This document shows, one piece after another, positions 21,433-33,994 of a stretch of DNA of 64,000 bases (position 1 is its first letter; each line of letters begins with the position of its first letter). The notes below the pieces were generated by a model. That model ran no database searches, was not told the origin of the DNA, and worked only from the letters and a program-made list of their open reading frames with translations. The DNA lies in NCBI GenBank assembly GCA_022496185.1, contig WTXG01000005.1, positions 930,001-994,000 of the forward strand, given 5' to 3'. This DNA comes from Multifurca ochricompacta. Taxonomy: Eukaryota; Basidiomycota; Agaricomycetes; Russulales; Russulaceae. Made by a program: the position numbers and the translations under genes.

Positions 21433-23108
21433 ATGTCTCCCACGGTACTTTCCACAGGCTCAAGTGGTCAGGCTCATACTCCCGCTCGTCCACTTGGTCC
21501 CCGTACTTTCCAGAGGTCCGCCTCCCCCGCACCTCATTCTGTCCAACGCAAATCGTCTGTGTCCAATCCAGAGAATGCCACTCTTCTCACGCCTCCAAGC
21601 CCTCCCTTATCTCGTTCACCAACTCCAAAGCTAGCTCTTCAAATTCCAACTCTCTCTACCACCCCGAGCAAAGGTAAACCTTCCCTCAAGCTCGCCATCA
21701 GTACCTCCAATTCCCGCCCTTCAAGTGAGCCAGCAGCAGTAGCCGTTTTCGGGGGCGATTACTATGGTGGTCCACAGACACCTTCCGTTTCACCTCCAGT
21801 CAATGACAGTGGCGTCGATGATGCTACTATTCGTCCATCTATGAATACGTCCAGGCCGCTCTCGATGGAAGATGTTCGTCGTACGATAACGGATATCGAG
21901 GCTCAGACCCGCTCCACGCCCCTCCACCCACATACCCCGGAGAGGAGCAGATCGATGATCAGCCACAGACTGAGTGGTCAGACGACATCTTCGATGAAGT
22001 TGCCCGGCTTGGAGAAGGTGCCGGTGGTGCCGTACACGAGGTCAGGGACAGGCGTACGGGCAAACTCCTGGCGCGCAAGACCATTACCACTCGCGAGGCC
22101 CCGATGAAGCAGCTCGTACGCGAGCTTGGCATTATCACTACAATCAAGCATCCCAACATCATTCGATTTTACGGTGCCTACATGTCCCCATCATCCAGCG
22201 AAGTCAAGGTGGTGATGGAAATATGCCAAGGAAAGAGTTTGGAAGCTGTGGGCAAACGCATCAAGGAGCGTGGTGCAAGAGTGGGTGAAAAGGTCGCAGG
22301 GAGGCTCGCGGAAGGGGTGCGCACTCCCGCAATCTTATATTATCAGCCTTGTTCATCCACTACTTTAGATATTACAGGGACTAGCGTACCTTCACTCCAA
22401 GAAGCTTATTCACCGAGACATTAAGCCCTCTAATATCCTCCTTTCCCGCGAGGGAGTCGTCAAACTTTGCGACTTTGGCGTTTCAGGAGAATTGATCGGG
22501 TCTGTAGCGGGCACGTTCACTGGTACAAGTCTCTACATGGCCGTCTGTCTTGATTCATTTTTGTCACGTAATTTCTACATCTAACATGCGCATGCCTTGC
22601 AGCCCGAACGCCTTTCAGGTCTCGAATATTCCATCAGAGCGGATGTCTGGTCGACTGGCTTGTCCCTCCTCGAGCTCGTGCAAAATCGTTTCCCTTTCCC
22701 CAGCGATATGCCGCCCATCGAACTCATGATCTATATTACACAAAGCGAGGTGCGTGTTTGTTTCACCTTTCTATCGCGCGGCGTGTTTTATCCTGCTTTT
22801 TATTATTATTACGTCTAGCCACCCCAACTAGAGGACGAAGCAGACGTACGCTGGAGCGATGTTATGAAGGACTTCATCAAAGAGACGTGCGGCTTTTCAC
22901 CCCTCCCACCCTCTCCTACATGTACTTATCCTGACATCATCATTATCTCTTTAGTCTGCGGGTCGACCCAGCGTTGCGTCCGACGCCAAAGGAGATGATT
23001 TCCCATCCCTGGGTCGTTAGAATCATGAAGCAGGAGGTGCCTATGGAGCGATGGATCCGTGAGGTTTGGGGTTGGCCCAAACCCAACCGAAAATCCAAGG
23101 ATGCGTAA
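21433..23108 (+). CDS. MAP kinase kinase, Mkk1/Mkk2-like
   Basis: This dual-specificity kinase probably acts in the cell-wall integrity cascade, phosphorylating an Slt2/Mpk1-type MAPK. The N-terminal 180 residues are Ser/Pro/Thr-rich. The kinase domain starts near [20 protein letters not shown] (Gly loop). It then has ARKTI (ATP Lys), [38 protein letters not shown], the activation loop [13 protein letters not shown] and APERLSG (split by an intron). It ends [19 protein letters not shown] at the TAA 23106-23108. Introns lie near 22316-22377, 22543-22602, 22750-22818 and 22900-22954. The [15 protein letters not shown] loop resembles Mkk/Pek1 rather than Ste7 or Pbs2. Between about 21850 and 21960 the frame changes by -1 without an intron. 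The start at 21433 is the first ATG in the N-terminal frame. Confidence 0.9.
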
Positions 23109-24837
23109 GGCTTGGATTTTGTGCCGTCACCCCACGCACTGATTATCTGATCGAACATTCTTAGTTCCTCTCGTCCCAGTTCGAGTAGGAAAGAAGTTTG
23201 GACCCCACAAATTCCCTCTAACGAGGTATATTCAAGCGGCCGTGCCGATAGCCAATAATTGCCTCAGTTGCCCCGGACCACTATTTGAATGTGTGCACTG
23301 TAATCACGGGTGTCCTTTAATGCATGATCTCTCTCTTGCTTGCTATCTTCTTCCTCTTACGTCGCTCTCCCCACCCCTTTTGCACGCTCTCAACACTTTT
23401 TGTCCTCACATTTGCCACGTCCTTTCAATGTTACATGGTCATGTTTCCTGGTCTGATAGGAACCATTTTTCAAGTGGTTGTAGAGAAATTAAAGCCTGGT
23501 TAGCACTGTATTCTCGCTACGCGTTAAATGTAATCTCCCCTCCATTCACTCGATTGGCCGGGGGCGTTCTTTCTCCTGCTTTAGGGTGTGCATCTCGTTC
23601 TAACGCAATCACGCCGGAAACTGGAATGTGAGCCGATCGAGTACACGATATGTCAGGTAGAGAGCAAGGCAACAAGGACTTTCAAGCGGCGACATTTGAA
23701 ATATCTCAACCTTCTCATCCAATAGGCAAGAAGGGGGAGATGGGGGAGGGGGGGGTTGGGAGGGAGAAGATGTGTGCAGTGCTCACGTAAAATACCCTGA
23801 GATGAATTGCTAAATTTAGAAAACCCGAAACTGAAGAAGGTCGGCACACGCACAACACACAAGCAACACAGAAAGCGTGTGTGTGTTGAACAACCCAGTC
23901 TAGTCTAGTTCTGTTCTGTTCAATTCAACAATCTACGGTGGAGAGAGGGGTCTTCACTCCGAAAGTTGATCATGGTTGGGAGGCTATGGGTTGTACTGAC
24001 GACTGGGCATCAAGTTTCTTAGTCGTGACACGTTGTAACCTGACTGCCCAGACGCAGTTTACGACATTTCCAATGGTTGAGCTCTACCGCGATGAGGGAC
24101 GGGAAGGGAAGGGGGGGGGAGGAGAGAGAGATGTATTCTTTTCCAATTTTGTAGGGAAGGGTTCGCGAGGGTGTTCGTGGCCTGTCTATGTTTACACGAA
24201 CGAAGGGGGGAGAGAGAGAGATCGGGTTTGGGGGAGGGGAAGGGGGAAGGGGAAGGGGAAGGGGGAAGGTGATTGATTCCGTGCCGTGTTCAATTCTATG
24301 AGACCATGACCATGTCCATGCTCGGTACTGCGTCGGTCTCGCAGGCGCGATTTATTGTTTTGGTGACTGACGCTGAGCGCTCGACTGACCTTGCGAACTT
24401 GTATAAGTTGCCTTTCCAGGACGATTCTGATAAGCACTTCTAGTGGGTGTGCCTCTGACGTACTTCTGAGGAAAGGAAAGGAAAAGATAATAAATCAAAT
24501 TATGTACAATTTATGTACGGGTCAGTTTTTTAGGAACTGATTATTGTTAACTATGAGTGGCGGTTCTTAAATTCTGAAACCCCGAGGGACGAGAAGAGTG
24601 TTGGTGTTGTTGTTGTTGTCGTTGTCGTTGTTGTTATTAGTGAGTTGGTGAAAGGGAGGAGTGATGGATGGGGTTTGATCATTCTCATTCATTCTCATTC
24701 ATTCATTCATTCCATTCCTATTCCATTCCATTCATTTATTCAATTTATTGTGTGTTGTTATTGATTGATCATGATATGATCATTTATTTAATAATTTGTA
24801 TTTTATTTTATTTTATTTTTATTTTTATTTTTATTTA

Positions 24838-24925
24838 TTCTCTTCTCCTCTACTTCCCCTCTCCTCTCCTCTCTTCTTCTTCTTCTTCTTCTCCTTCTTC
24901 TTCTCCTTCTTCTCTTCTTCTCACT
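24838..24925. repeat. polypyrimidine CTT/CTC tract
   Basis: Nearly 90 bases of almost pure C and T with imperfect CTT, CCT and CTCTC units follow an AT-rich block. Confidence 0.7.
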
Positions 24926-25768
24926 TCAGATCTCATTCATTTGAATTTGAGGAAAAGGGGCCTCGGAGACGGCTTTTCTAGCCAAGTTTCCGGGTTTCGG
25001 TTTCCGCCGTGCTCGCTGATGTTGTGATGATGCAAAGATCCCATCAAAAGCCGAGTAAGATACTTCCCCCCTTGAACTCGAACTCGAAGGAATACTGTCA
25101 CTGTCACCCCTTGTTCATTTTCCTCTTCTTGGAAATAATCGTGACCATACAAGAGACACCATTCGTTATTGTCAATCCCTTGGAATGAGTTAAAAAAAAA
25201 ACGAAACAAAGGGAAGGAAGGAACATATGATTGGCATGTTCCCTGAGACTCTCTCAAGCCTACTACTAGTTAGCACCCTCCTCCGCGGGTGACCATTTTT
25301 ATGTCTTGTCTCTTCTTATCCCATTCATCTTTGTCTGCATTGTGATCCTATGGATTTGGACTTTGAAGTCTAGGATAGTCCTCTCGAATGATCACCTGCG
25401 GAGTAAACTTGACCGTCCAATTTACCTTGACACAATCATTACGCACCCAAACCTCGCTTGTCGCCGGCCGTGACAGCCACAGCCACGACTTGCTTCCTTT
25501 CCCTCATTCATAAAATCGTGCAAGTTATTATCCATACGGCCTTCTCAAGGCATTCTATCCTTCCTATGTGACAGCGTCGTGGTTCTTTCAACGCTGGTCT
25601 CACAGGATCTTAGAATGAAGGACATCTCATTTTAGTAAAGGCCCTCTAACCCAGACAAAAGGACAGACAAGTCAACCCCCAAATACTCATCAGACGAATG
25701 GGTGGCCCGGAGGTACTCTCCCACGATGGCAACACAACCCTAGAGAACGACAGGTAATGCGATCAGAG

Positions 25769-25870
25769 CTAGCCCTCGACGACGGTGTCTTCTTTTTTGG
25801 CCTTCACAAGCACTCCCCCTGCCCTGATGGCGTTGTGGATGGCTTCCGTGCCTAATTGTGTATCAACACG
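25769..25870 (-). CDS. orphan terminal exon-like segment
   Basis: After an accccag acceptor ending at 25871, the minus strand is open for 33 residues to a TAG. It reads RVDTQLGTEAIHNAIRAGG followed by VLVKAKKEDTVVEG. The residue mix and third-base G/C bias look coding and unlike the surrounding sequence. No upstream exon joins it convincingly; MTPCRKLDRAG near 26036 is one weak candidate. I do not recognise the protein. Confidence 0.3.
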   Translation of the reverse strand, partial: RVDTQLGTEAIHNAIRAGGVLVKAKKEDTVVEG

Positions 25871-26399
25871 CTGGGGTGATGAGGGGCGTCATCTATCTCC
25901 GTCGGACACAAGACCATTCCATTCCATGGATCTTACATTCAAGACGCACGACGACCGCACAAAACCAAATTTAATGAGCGGCTTTCACGGACTCATCACA
26001 TCGTACCTGCTCTATCAAGTTTGCGGCATGGGGTCATTATAACATCAGAACTTGCCGAAACCAGGCTTCGAGTATCACCTCAGTTCGTTTGATCGTACCC
26101 CCCTTTCCCCCACTTCTCCCCCTCAACGATTGAAAGTACGAACTGTGTTTAGGCCCTTGGCCGGGTCACCTTCTGTCCCCATTAGGATTTTTGATCCTCT
26201 ATGCAGCAGCAGCAGCCACAAGGCTCCGAAACCCTAAGGGAAAAATTCATATGGTATCAATCAAACTTTTTGACAATTTAGCAGCGAGATTCCCTCAGCT
26301 CGAAACTGTTTAGTCATAATGTCCTTCTTGTTGACATCTTCCCTACGGGACAGAAGGTTTGATGCCACGGGAATATTCATCCAATTCGTCTCTGCAGAG

Positions 26400-26434
26400 T
26401 TCTTTTCTTTTCTTTTCTTTTCTTTTCTTTTCTT
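26400..26434. repeat. tandem TTTTC pentamer array
   Basis: About seven perfect TTTTC copies lie in gene-free DNA. Confidence 0.8.
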
Positions 26435-27913
26435 CAAACCATGGTTTTGGAATGGAATCTAATCTAGATTGGTTGAGTTGAAAAAAAAAAAAAGTGGCAT
26501 TTGCTCCCGTGCGATCACGGACACAATTCTTCCCCTTCGGGCGCGATCCCGGCGGGCATGACAGATTATGGTAGCGGACGCAAACTTGCTGTGTAAGTAG
26601 TAGTAAGAAAGAAAAGAAAGAAAAGGCTTGTTTTTTTCTCTTCGCGGGGCGGGAACTGCAAGGCAGTAGTCATCTGCGGTGGAAACGCATCGAAAATTTA
26701 TGGTTTATATACCGGTTATTACCCTGAACGCGGGGACATCGAAGGGTGGTTGCTTGCTGCAAAGAATGCCGCGTTCGTTCAGGGTGCAGAACGGTCGGCA
26801 AGGTAACATTGGCATAGTAGTCTCTGCACACCGTAGTGTAGTAGTGTACGAGTGAAGGAGCGACAAAGCAGCTAGTCAGAGACAATAATGAAAACCAAGG
26901 ATACCAGAACGTCCTTTTCTTTTCGTTTTTCTTTTTTCTTTTTCTTTTCTAAAAAAAAAAACCAACTTACTGTACTTGGTAAAGGATCCGGAGGTATTTG
27001 GGTGAGATCTCAGACTATGGCGGAGTTTTATGTTCTCGGGTTAGTGGTGTCGAGAGAGGGAGATGAAAAAAAAAAGTAGGGTGAGCCTCTAGAACTTAGT
27101 TCGGACATCCATCAAATCATCAATCAAGAGTGAGGCCCCATAGTAGGATAACAGTTAAAAATGAAAATGAAAATAAATAAAATAAAATATATACATTATA
27201 TATATAAAATATAAAATATAATAAAAGTCGTGAAACCTTCTTCTTCTTCTTCAAACAAACGAGAAGCCCGAGGGTGAGTGGACCGAAAAGGCAGGAAGGA
27301 CCCAATGGAAAGTGACGGGCTTATAACTTTACATCAGCGTGACTTTCATTCTTAACTCGGCCGGCCGGGATGGGATAAGGTCATGCATAATGGGTGGGTG
27401 GGGAGGGCGAGGGCGAGGGCAAGGAAAAAATAATACTAATACCCTCCTTCCCTTCCTCCCTCCCTCCCTGAGTTGAGTCCAAACTTATTTTCCACGTTGT
27501 AAGACACACAACCTGCGCGTGGCATGGGGCCACTGTTTGGGGAGCGAGGACAGGCGTAAGATTTTATCTTATTATATTTTATTTTTATTTTTATTTTTAT
27601 TTTATATTTATATTTTTATTTATATCGAGGTGATTGAGTGATTCGGTGAAGAAGGAATAAAATTCACGAAATGGCACCAACCCTGAGATCTTTTTGGTTC
27701 ATTCGGCGATCCTTTCCCGATACGCGGTGATCCGGCAGTCGCTTGGCTTGGTTCGACCGCTCGAGAACGGGAACGGGGGGAGGATGAGGGTCTTCTTATC
27801 CCTGAAGGCTGAAGCTGAGGTTGAGGCTGGACTTTATATAAGTCTCAAAGAAAGAATATCTTCCACGTCTCCCCCGTCCGTCGATCCCAACTTCCAGAAC
27901 TGTCCGAAATAGT

Positions 27914-29239
27914 ATGGCCGACAACCTATCTTAGCGAGTCCCTCTTTTCGGTTTTCATGTATCATCACTCCCGCTGACCGTTCCTTCCCCCCCCCTCCCC
28001 TTCCTCCCTCTACACACTCTCCAGCTCTTCCTCAGGTCACTATCTTCCCTCCTACTATTCTTCTTCTCAGTCTCCTACCACCACCACCAACACCACCAAC
28101 ACTACCAACAACACCAATCATGCTCTTGATCTCGCCGCGTCTCTTTCCAGACCGGTAGACACCGCCCAACGTAGAAGACCAAAATATACTCGCAGCAAGA
28201 CGGGCTGCATGACCTGCCGTCAAAAGAAAATAAAGGTTCGTCTACTTGCTCTCCCTCGCCCTTTGTGTTTTGTGTATTGAACCCAACCCCCCAGTGCGAC
28301 GAGAATAAACCTAAATGCCACCGTTGTGCCCATGGGCAACGAGACGTACGTTCCCCGTCCCCTAACATTTTCCTGCTTTTCTCCTCCCCCCCCCCCACAC
28401 ACTCATATCTTTCTTCAGTGCACTTGGCCCGTAGGGGTTGAGCCACGAAAGAGAGCTCCCCCCAAGAGAATTGACACAATTCATATGGACCCTACTGATG
28501 TCCGTCCGTCGACCGCCAGTTCTTCCGGCATCTCTGAAGGTTCAACGCCGCCGACAAGAAATCACACTCCTCCCAAACGCGACTTAATAGAACTCGATTT
28601 GCCTCCTCTGACCCAGCGGAGACACAGGTAGGCCCATGCCGTCTATTTTACTACTACCTTCAGGCCTCATTGTGGCTGACGTATGTTAGCGACCTTCATG
28701 GACAGCCTCACCACCCTCATGGTCATTCGATGGCTTCTTTGATGGACCCTGGGCACCGGTCCAGGTGCGTGGCGTATAGGTCAATCGCTCACATCGTTAC
28801 CCACACTAGGGGCAGCAGTCTTCTTCCCATTAGTTCGAGCTCTCACTTTCATCCACCTTCCTCACATCACGCAACGCTTTCCGTGATACCTGAGCTATCA
28901 AATTCCTATCTTACCTTACCACCTGTGGACCAACTTTATACCCCCGCCCCTCAGCAATATTCTTCACACACCCCTCTTGGTGGTGGAATTCCCCGTGTCG
29001 CTCAGACGTCTGGTCCCGGCTATAGATACTATGAGAATATGCAGCCCATGTCTAATTGGATGACCCAAGCTCAGCCGCAGTTGGAGCCTATGGATTCCTA
29101 CGTAAGACCATTTTTCCCATGATGACCGACCCTGCACTCCACTAACCCTTCCGTCCCCTCACCCTAGTTCTCTCACACTCAAGACAGATATCACGCGGGG
29201 ACACCTTCTTCTGATACCCAGCCTAATCGATACCACTAG
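27914..29239 (+). CDS. Zn(II)2Cys6 transcription factor
   Basis: This is a fungal binuclear-cluster DNA-binding regulator of the nucleus. The cluster is assembled across three exons. One ends at 28235 with KTGCMTCRQKKIK; 28295-28345 gives CDENKPKCHRCAHGQRD; the next starts at 28419 with CTWPVGVEPRKRAPPK. Together they give C-x2-C-x6-C-x5-C-x2-C-x6-C. Later introns are 28628-28689, probably a 45-base one from about 28756 (gtgcgt...cactag), and 29102-29167. The last exon (29168-29239) ends QPNRYH. The rest is Ser/Pro/His-rich, with no fungal-specific middle homology domain. Upstream of the cluster is a Thr/Asn-rich stretch. The start is uncertain. ATG 27914 (MADN) leads into a frame reading ILASPSFRFS only if one base is missing, and a second -1 change sits at the C-run 27987-27995. 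Confidence 0.85.
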
Positions 29240-32200
29240 TTCCAGTAATTCGACATTGTTTTTCATCTTTTGCGCAGGTCTAGACCGTTCGTCGCATTTT
29301 GCTGTGATATCAGACTTTTAACACCATGATCATACCATATTGCATACATTGTTCGTATTGTGTACATTTCAGCATTATTGTATACAGTTTTTAAAATATA
29401 GGGCTTCAGGTTTATCACATCCATTTGTGTCGTGTGAGTGTATGTGAGTGTGGGGGGGAGGGGGGGGGAGGGGGGTACATCCGATCAAGAGAGATATTCG
29501 AAGCTAAGACGAAGGTCTGTTGGAGCGATTCCCGGTGAGCGCGCATCACAAAATCTGCGTCACCTCCATATTGGCTCCGCTGCCGAATGCTATATTCGGA
29601 AGTTCGCTGCTCCTCTGAACAACTGAACTGAACAACTCTAAATGACTAGCGATAAAATGGATGCAGCGTGGTCCATGAATCCCCTCCCTCTCCCCTCCCC
29701 CGAGGTTTTGATATATGAACAACAAGTGTCTTCTGGCTCGAGGCTTTTTTTTTTTCTTTCTTTCTTTCTAACGACTAAATAACGCACGTGTAAAACGAGC
29801 TGTAGGCGGTTCCAGATAATGATGATTAAAGTCGGTCACTTGACTCAGGAACTCTTCTCGGGGGGCGGCTTGTTCGCGCATTTTGTTTTATGCCATTATG
29901 CCATCCATTATTTCAATTCATTTCCCCCGTAAGGCTCAATCTGCTTCCGCATGGCCCTAATTGAATAACCGCACATCGGAGGGCGGGCAAAGAGGGGGGG
30001 GGGTGAGTGTGGGTGAGTGGGTTGGCGGTATACGATGGGTTGGTGCTTGATGCTTGGCGCTCTGTATTATGATCATGTTGCGTGACATCAAAACAGAAAA
30101 AAAAAAAAAAAACAATGCTCCGTGGATTTGTTGTGCTTCCTCCGTGTGTGGGTATTGTATGATTCTTTGACGGGGGGAGGGGAGACAACATCGGCCAAGG
30201 GGTAAGCCATCTCTCGAAAGGATTAACAAGTTGACCTTAAGCCGTGGCATCCGAGGATTTCTTCTCGAATTGGTTCTGATGGTGGGCCGTTGATTGACGC
30301 AGCATCGAGAGGAGGGGGGGGGAGGATCATTCTGCACTCCCTTTCCCCTCACTCAGTGTGTTGTAGTCTCGAGTTTGAGGTGGGGGGGGGGAGGGGGGAA
30401 CACCCAAAGGGACCGAAATAATCACAGCATCAGGCACTGCACTCTCGTTCAGCGTGGTTGTCGCATGTCGAGGGCTCCACTCTCATTGAAGAAGTCCAGG
30501 GGTACTTAGTTCCTACGCCTGGTTATTGTTTTTTTTACAGTCCCATCCATCCATCCATCCATCCATAGAAGTGCATGTTGATGCCACACGGTCTATTATT
30601 TGTCGCACAATTTCCGCCTCCGCCCCCGATAACATTTCAAACCCTAGACGCATTTGCAAAAAAAAAAAACGTAATGCTTCTCGTGCTTGAAGACTGTCCT
30701 CTCGCGCCATATCGCGTCGTCGCGCGGGATAAAATAGGTGCAACGTGTCGTCATGACCCATGACATCTGAAAAATTTTCTTTTTTAAAATATAAAAAGAT
30801 AAATAAATAAATAAAAAGAGGGGGAGGGGGGAAGGTGGAGAAAGAAAAAAGATACACCCAATGTTGTAATAATGAATTCTGTAAAGTAAAGTGATGGCTG
30901 AGAGGGGAAAGTAACGAGCGGGGGAAGTGTTCCCTCAGCAACTCAGCAGCAATAAGCGTTTAGACACTTTTTCAAAAATAATCAAGCAGTCGGTTCCGCA
31001 ATCAGACCACGGGTCGGTTCGAACTATAGAAGGGGGGGTAAAATAAAATAATATAAAATAAAATAAAATAAAATAAAGTAAAAAGGGAAAAAAGAAGCCC
31101 TGATCCTGATCAAAGGTGTAACGCCACGTGCTCGTTCGGTTTCAATTCCAAAATGAGTGCCAAGGCGGGGACCTTTCATCATCTGAACAGTTGAGTTGAG
31201 ATCTTTCGAGCAGAGCAGAGAGTCGCCAGTGTTTGGTGAGGCCGCATAGAATCATATAGTGGGGCTTCTTCTAGCGGTGTAATCGGAAGATGAGTCAAGT
31301 CAAGCCAGTCAATTGATGATTGGTCCACTGAATATATGTTGTTGATGTTGATGTTGTGACTCGTCACTGTTGACTCATCAAACAGCATCGAGGGGGCTCG
31401 AGGGGTCGAGGAACTCTGGAAGCGCATGCTGTGATGGCCCGAAAGGTATGTTAAGCGAAAGCCATAAGCCGGCGGCAGTTAACTCTTCATTGAGGACAAC
31501 TCCAATCAAACTGAGTTTACCGAAGCTGAACGGCTCAACAAAGCTGTAGTGCGCGGCTGCACCGCGCTGGAACTTGGCGCTTGAACATGTGGCAGAACCG
31601 AGGAACCAGACTTGATCACTGTGCTCGACGCGCACGCGACTTGGATCCGTAGAGTTCCAGAAGAAAAGTGATCTCTTTAAAATCAAAAGCATGCATCATA
31701 CATTACATGCGGGATGGACGCAGCGGCAAGAACAAGACAGTGTTTCCCAAGGAAGCAGTTTCAAGGCGATGATGATGGAGTAAGTCAAGATCATAAATAG
31801 TACATCGTGTGTTGATCCAACATTCATTAACCAGTTTGTTTGAGGGTGAGGAAGAGGGGAAGAACGGAGATGATTAGTTGTAGGAAAACGACGCCATGGT
31901 ATGGTGTAAGTGAAGTGAAAGTAGAGGTGGTGAAGTTTCGTGCCAGTCAGCCAATACTTGTACCAGTACCAGTTCAGTTCTGGCTCTTAGCAACTATCAT
32001 ACTGACTTGGACCTTGACTCTGGGTGGGAGAACAGTCACAGTCACGTGGAATGACGATTGTCTTTGCCTTTAGCACGCACCACGACACTCCTCCTCCTTC
32101 ATCGTACCCAACTCAGAGGTTTCAACAAAGCGTGCGTACACACACAAACTTCGCTTGGGCATTTCCCTTCACTTACGTTGTTAACAACAACCTTCCGTCC

Positions 32201-32240
32201 AGGGACAAACAGCCCCCTTGCACTCTCTCTCACGAAAGCA
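29240..32240. other. 3 kb repeat-rich spacer
   Basis: No supported gene. The spacer holds many G-runs (29452-29475, 29994-30003, 30313-30323, 30382-30397), a CATC array (30542-30566), A-runs and a TAAAA block (31039-31080). A 104-residue minus frame at 31378-31692 begins near KRSLFFWNSTDP but has no recognisable domain or exon partner. Confidence 0.45.
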
Positions 32241-33638
32241 ATGACCCTGAGGCCCACCGAGGACGAAACTATGGTTTCACATCTGGAAGACTCAGGGAGC
32301 GTTAAATTACCCTACGTCGCCACCGTAAGTTTTTTTTTCTTTTCTGGTGGAATTTCTTCTTCGTGTAGTCTTACGCGCCAGGGAGACGCCAAATTTTTGG
32401 TCATCTAACCAACCAACTTTTCGGTTCGGCGTCTTGGATGAGAAAGGGCCCAGGCGAACGATGGAAGACGCGCATTCTTACGTGTTTGACTATGCTGGAG
32501 TGCATGGACAAGGTTTCTTTGCCGTTTTCGACGGACATGCTGGCAAGGAGGCCGCTGACTGGTGCGGTAAGAATTTCCATGAAGTGAGTCTTTAATTATC
32601 ACACTCCACCAAGTCAGTCATGTCATGTTCTAGTATCTGCTTCTGGCCCTCCAAGACAATCCCGAAGCTACTGTCCCCGACGTGTACAATCAGACGTTCC
32701 ACAAAGTCGATAAAAGCCTATCAAAGATTTCTGAAGACTCTCAGGGCAAGATTCATTCCGGTTGCACTGCCGTTACTGCCTTCCTTCGCATCGAAGATGC
32801 TGATGGGCGCCAATCCTTCCTCAAGGTGCACCCGACTCGTTGTCAACAACACCCACTTCCACCAAGGATGTCCACGACGTAGAATCCGATGACTCGAAAA
32901 GTGCGAACGGAGAGGCTACCGATGATCAAAGCAAAAAGTCAAATCAAAGCCGACTAAAGAAGGCTCTCAAGCAGTTCAGTCAATCGAGTCGGTCGCCATC
33001 GTCTACTCCACGTTCACTCTCGCCCAGCACCGGCTCTCTCGAGAGGGTCTCGCAAAGTAGAACGTCCAACTCTCCTCAGCAGCGTCCCACAGCGGGCCTC
33101 CCTTGCGCCGAGTACTTTATGTTGCGAATGCAGGGGATGCCCGTGGTGTATTATGTCGTAATGGACGTGCTTTGAGACTTACGTATGATCACAAGGGTAC
33201 AGACAAACAGGAGGCCAAGCGGATTATGGACTCAGGGGGTTTCGTTATGAGCGGGCGAGTCAACGGGGTGCTGGCCGTTACGCGGAGCTTAGGGGACTCC
33301 TCCATGAAAGAATTTGTTGTCGGTGCACCTTACACCACGGAGACATTGTTGACCGAAGACGATGAGTTATTAATATTGGCCTGCGATGGGGTAAGTCGTC
33401 GCTACTGTTCCAACAATCGGGTGTTGTGTCCGTCACTCATGTGCATCGAATGCAGATTTGGGACGTCTTGGATGACCAGGCTGCCTGCGAACTCGTGCGC
33501 GCCATCTCAGATCCTCAGGAAGCGGCGAAGACTTTAGTGCAGGAGGCCACGCACCGATACACAAACGACAACATCACGGTTATGGTGATAAGGCTCAAGG
33601 ATGTTCCTTACGAACTGAAAGCTGCTGTGAGAGCATGA
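32241..33638 (+). CDS. PP2C protein phosphatase, Ptc1-like
   Basis: This Mg/Mn-dependent Ser/Thr phosphatase dephosphorylates MAPKs in yeast-type stress pathways. Exon 1 (from ATG 32241) gives [12 protein letters not shown] and ends YVAT before gtaagt. The catalytic core follows: [19 protein letters not shown] (metal-binding Glu/Asp), [86 protein letters not shown] and LLILACDG. An intron leads to [16 protein letters not shown] and [13 protein letters not shown] (last metal Asp). An insert of about 75 residues, rich in Ser and Lys, sits between the GCTAVTAFL and NAGDAR blocks. Two unexplained -1 frame changes flank that insert, near 32829 and at 33062-33105. All catalytic residues are present, so the gene is probably intact in the organism. 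Confidence 0.9.
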
Positions 33639-33994
33639 GCATGATAACTCTGCGACCGGGAAATTCAGAGTGCATTGCTGCTTTTTTTTCGACTATCTCA
33701 CTGCGCGCGTGTATTATGGGGATGGTGTTTCTCTCTCTGTTTGATACGGGGATACGGATTTGAACTGGTAACTGTTCCATGATGTTCATTCAATATAATT
33801 GTTGTACAATTTATAAATTTCGGAATGTTCATTTTCTTTTCATTCATGTGAAAATGAAACTGAACTGATGGAAGCGTGGCTTGGTTTGGATTTGGTAGGT
33901 TCCATGCGGCTTGTGTTATCTTCATAAAATAAAATAAATAGACGAGGTTCGAGGTGAAGGTAAACACCACACACTTTCGTGGCAATTCTCTATT

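Larger units (their letters stand above)
23109..27913. other. 4.8 kb gene-poor, repeat-rich spacer
   Basis: No complete gene is supported. The region is full of strand-biased simple sequence: GGGGAA blocks (about 24233-24268), TTG/TCG triplets (24600-24640), CATT repeats (about 24679-24733), a TTTTA/TTTAT block (24797-24840), a CTT/CTC pyrimidine tract (about 24838-24925), TTTTC pentamers (26400-26434) and AT-rich tracts (27160-27225, 27560-27630). A single exon-like segment lies at 25769-25870. Confidence 0.5.

Noticed and set aside
23242..23631. 129-codon plus frame after the MAPKK
   Set aside because: Rich in Leu, Ser, Pro and Cys without helix or domain pattern; it lies in the 3' flank of the MAPKK gene.
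31378..31692. 104-codon minus frame
   Set aside because: No family resemblance, no splice partner and a repeat-rich setting; kept only as a note in the spacer entry.
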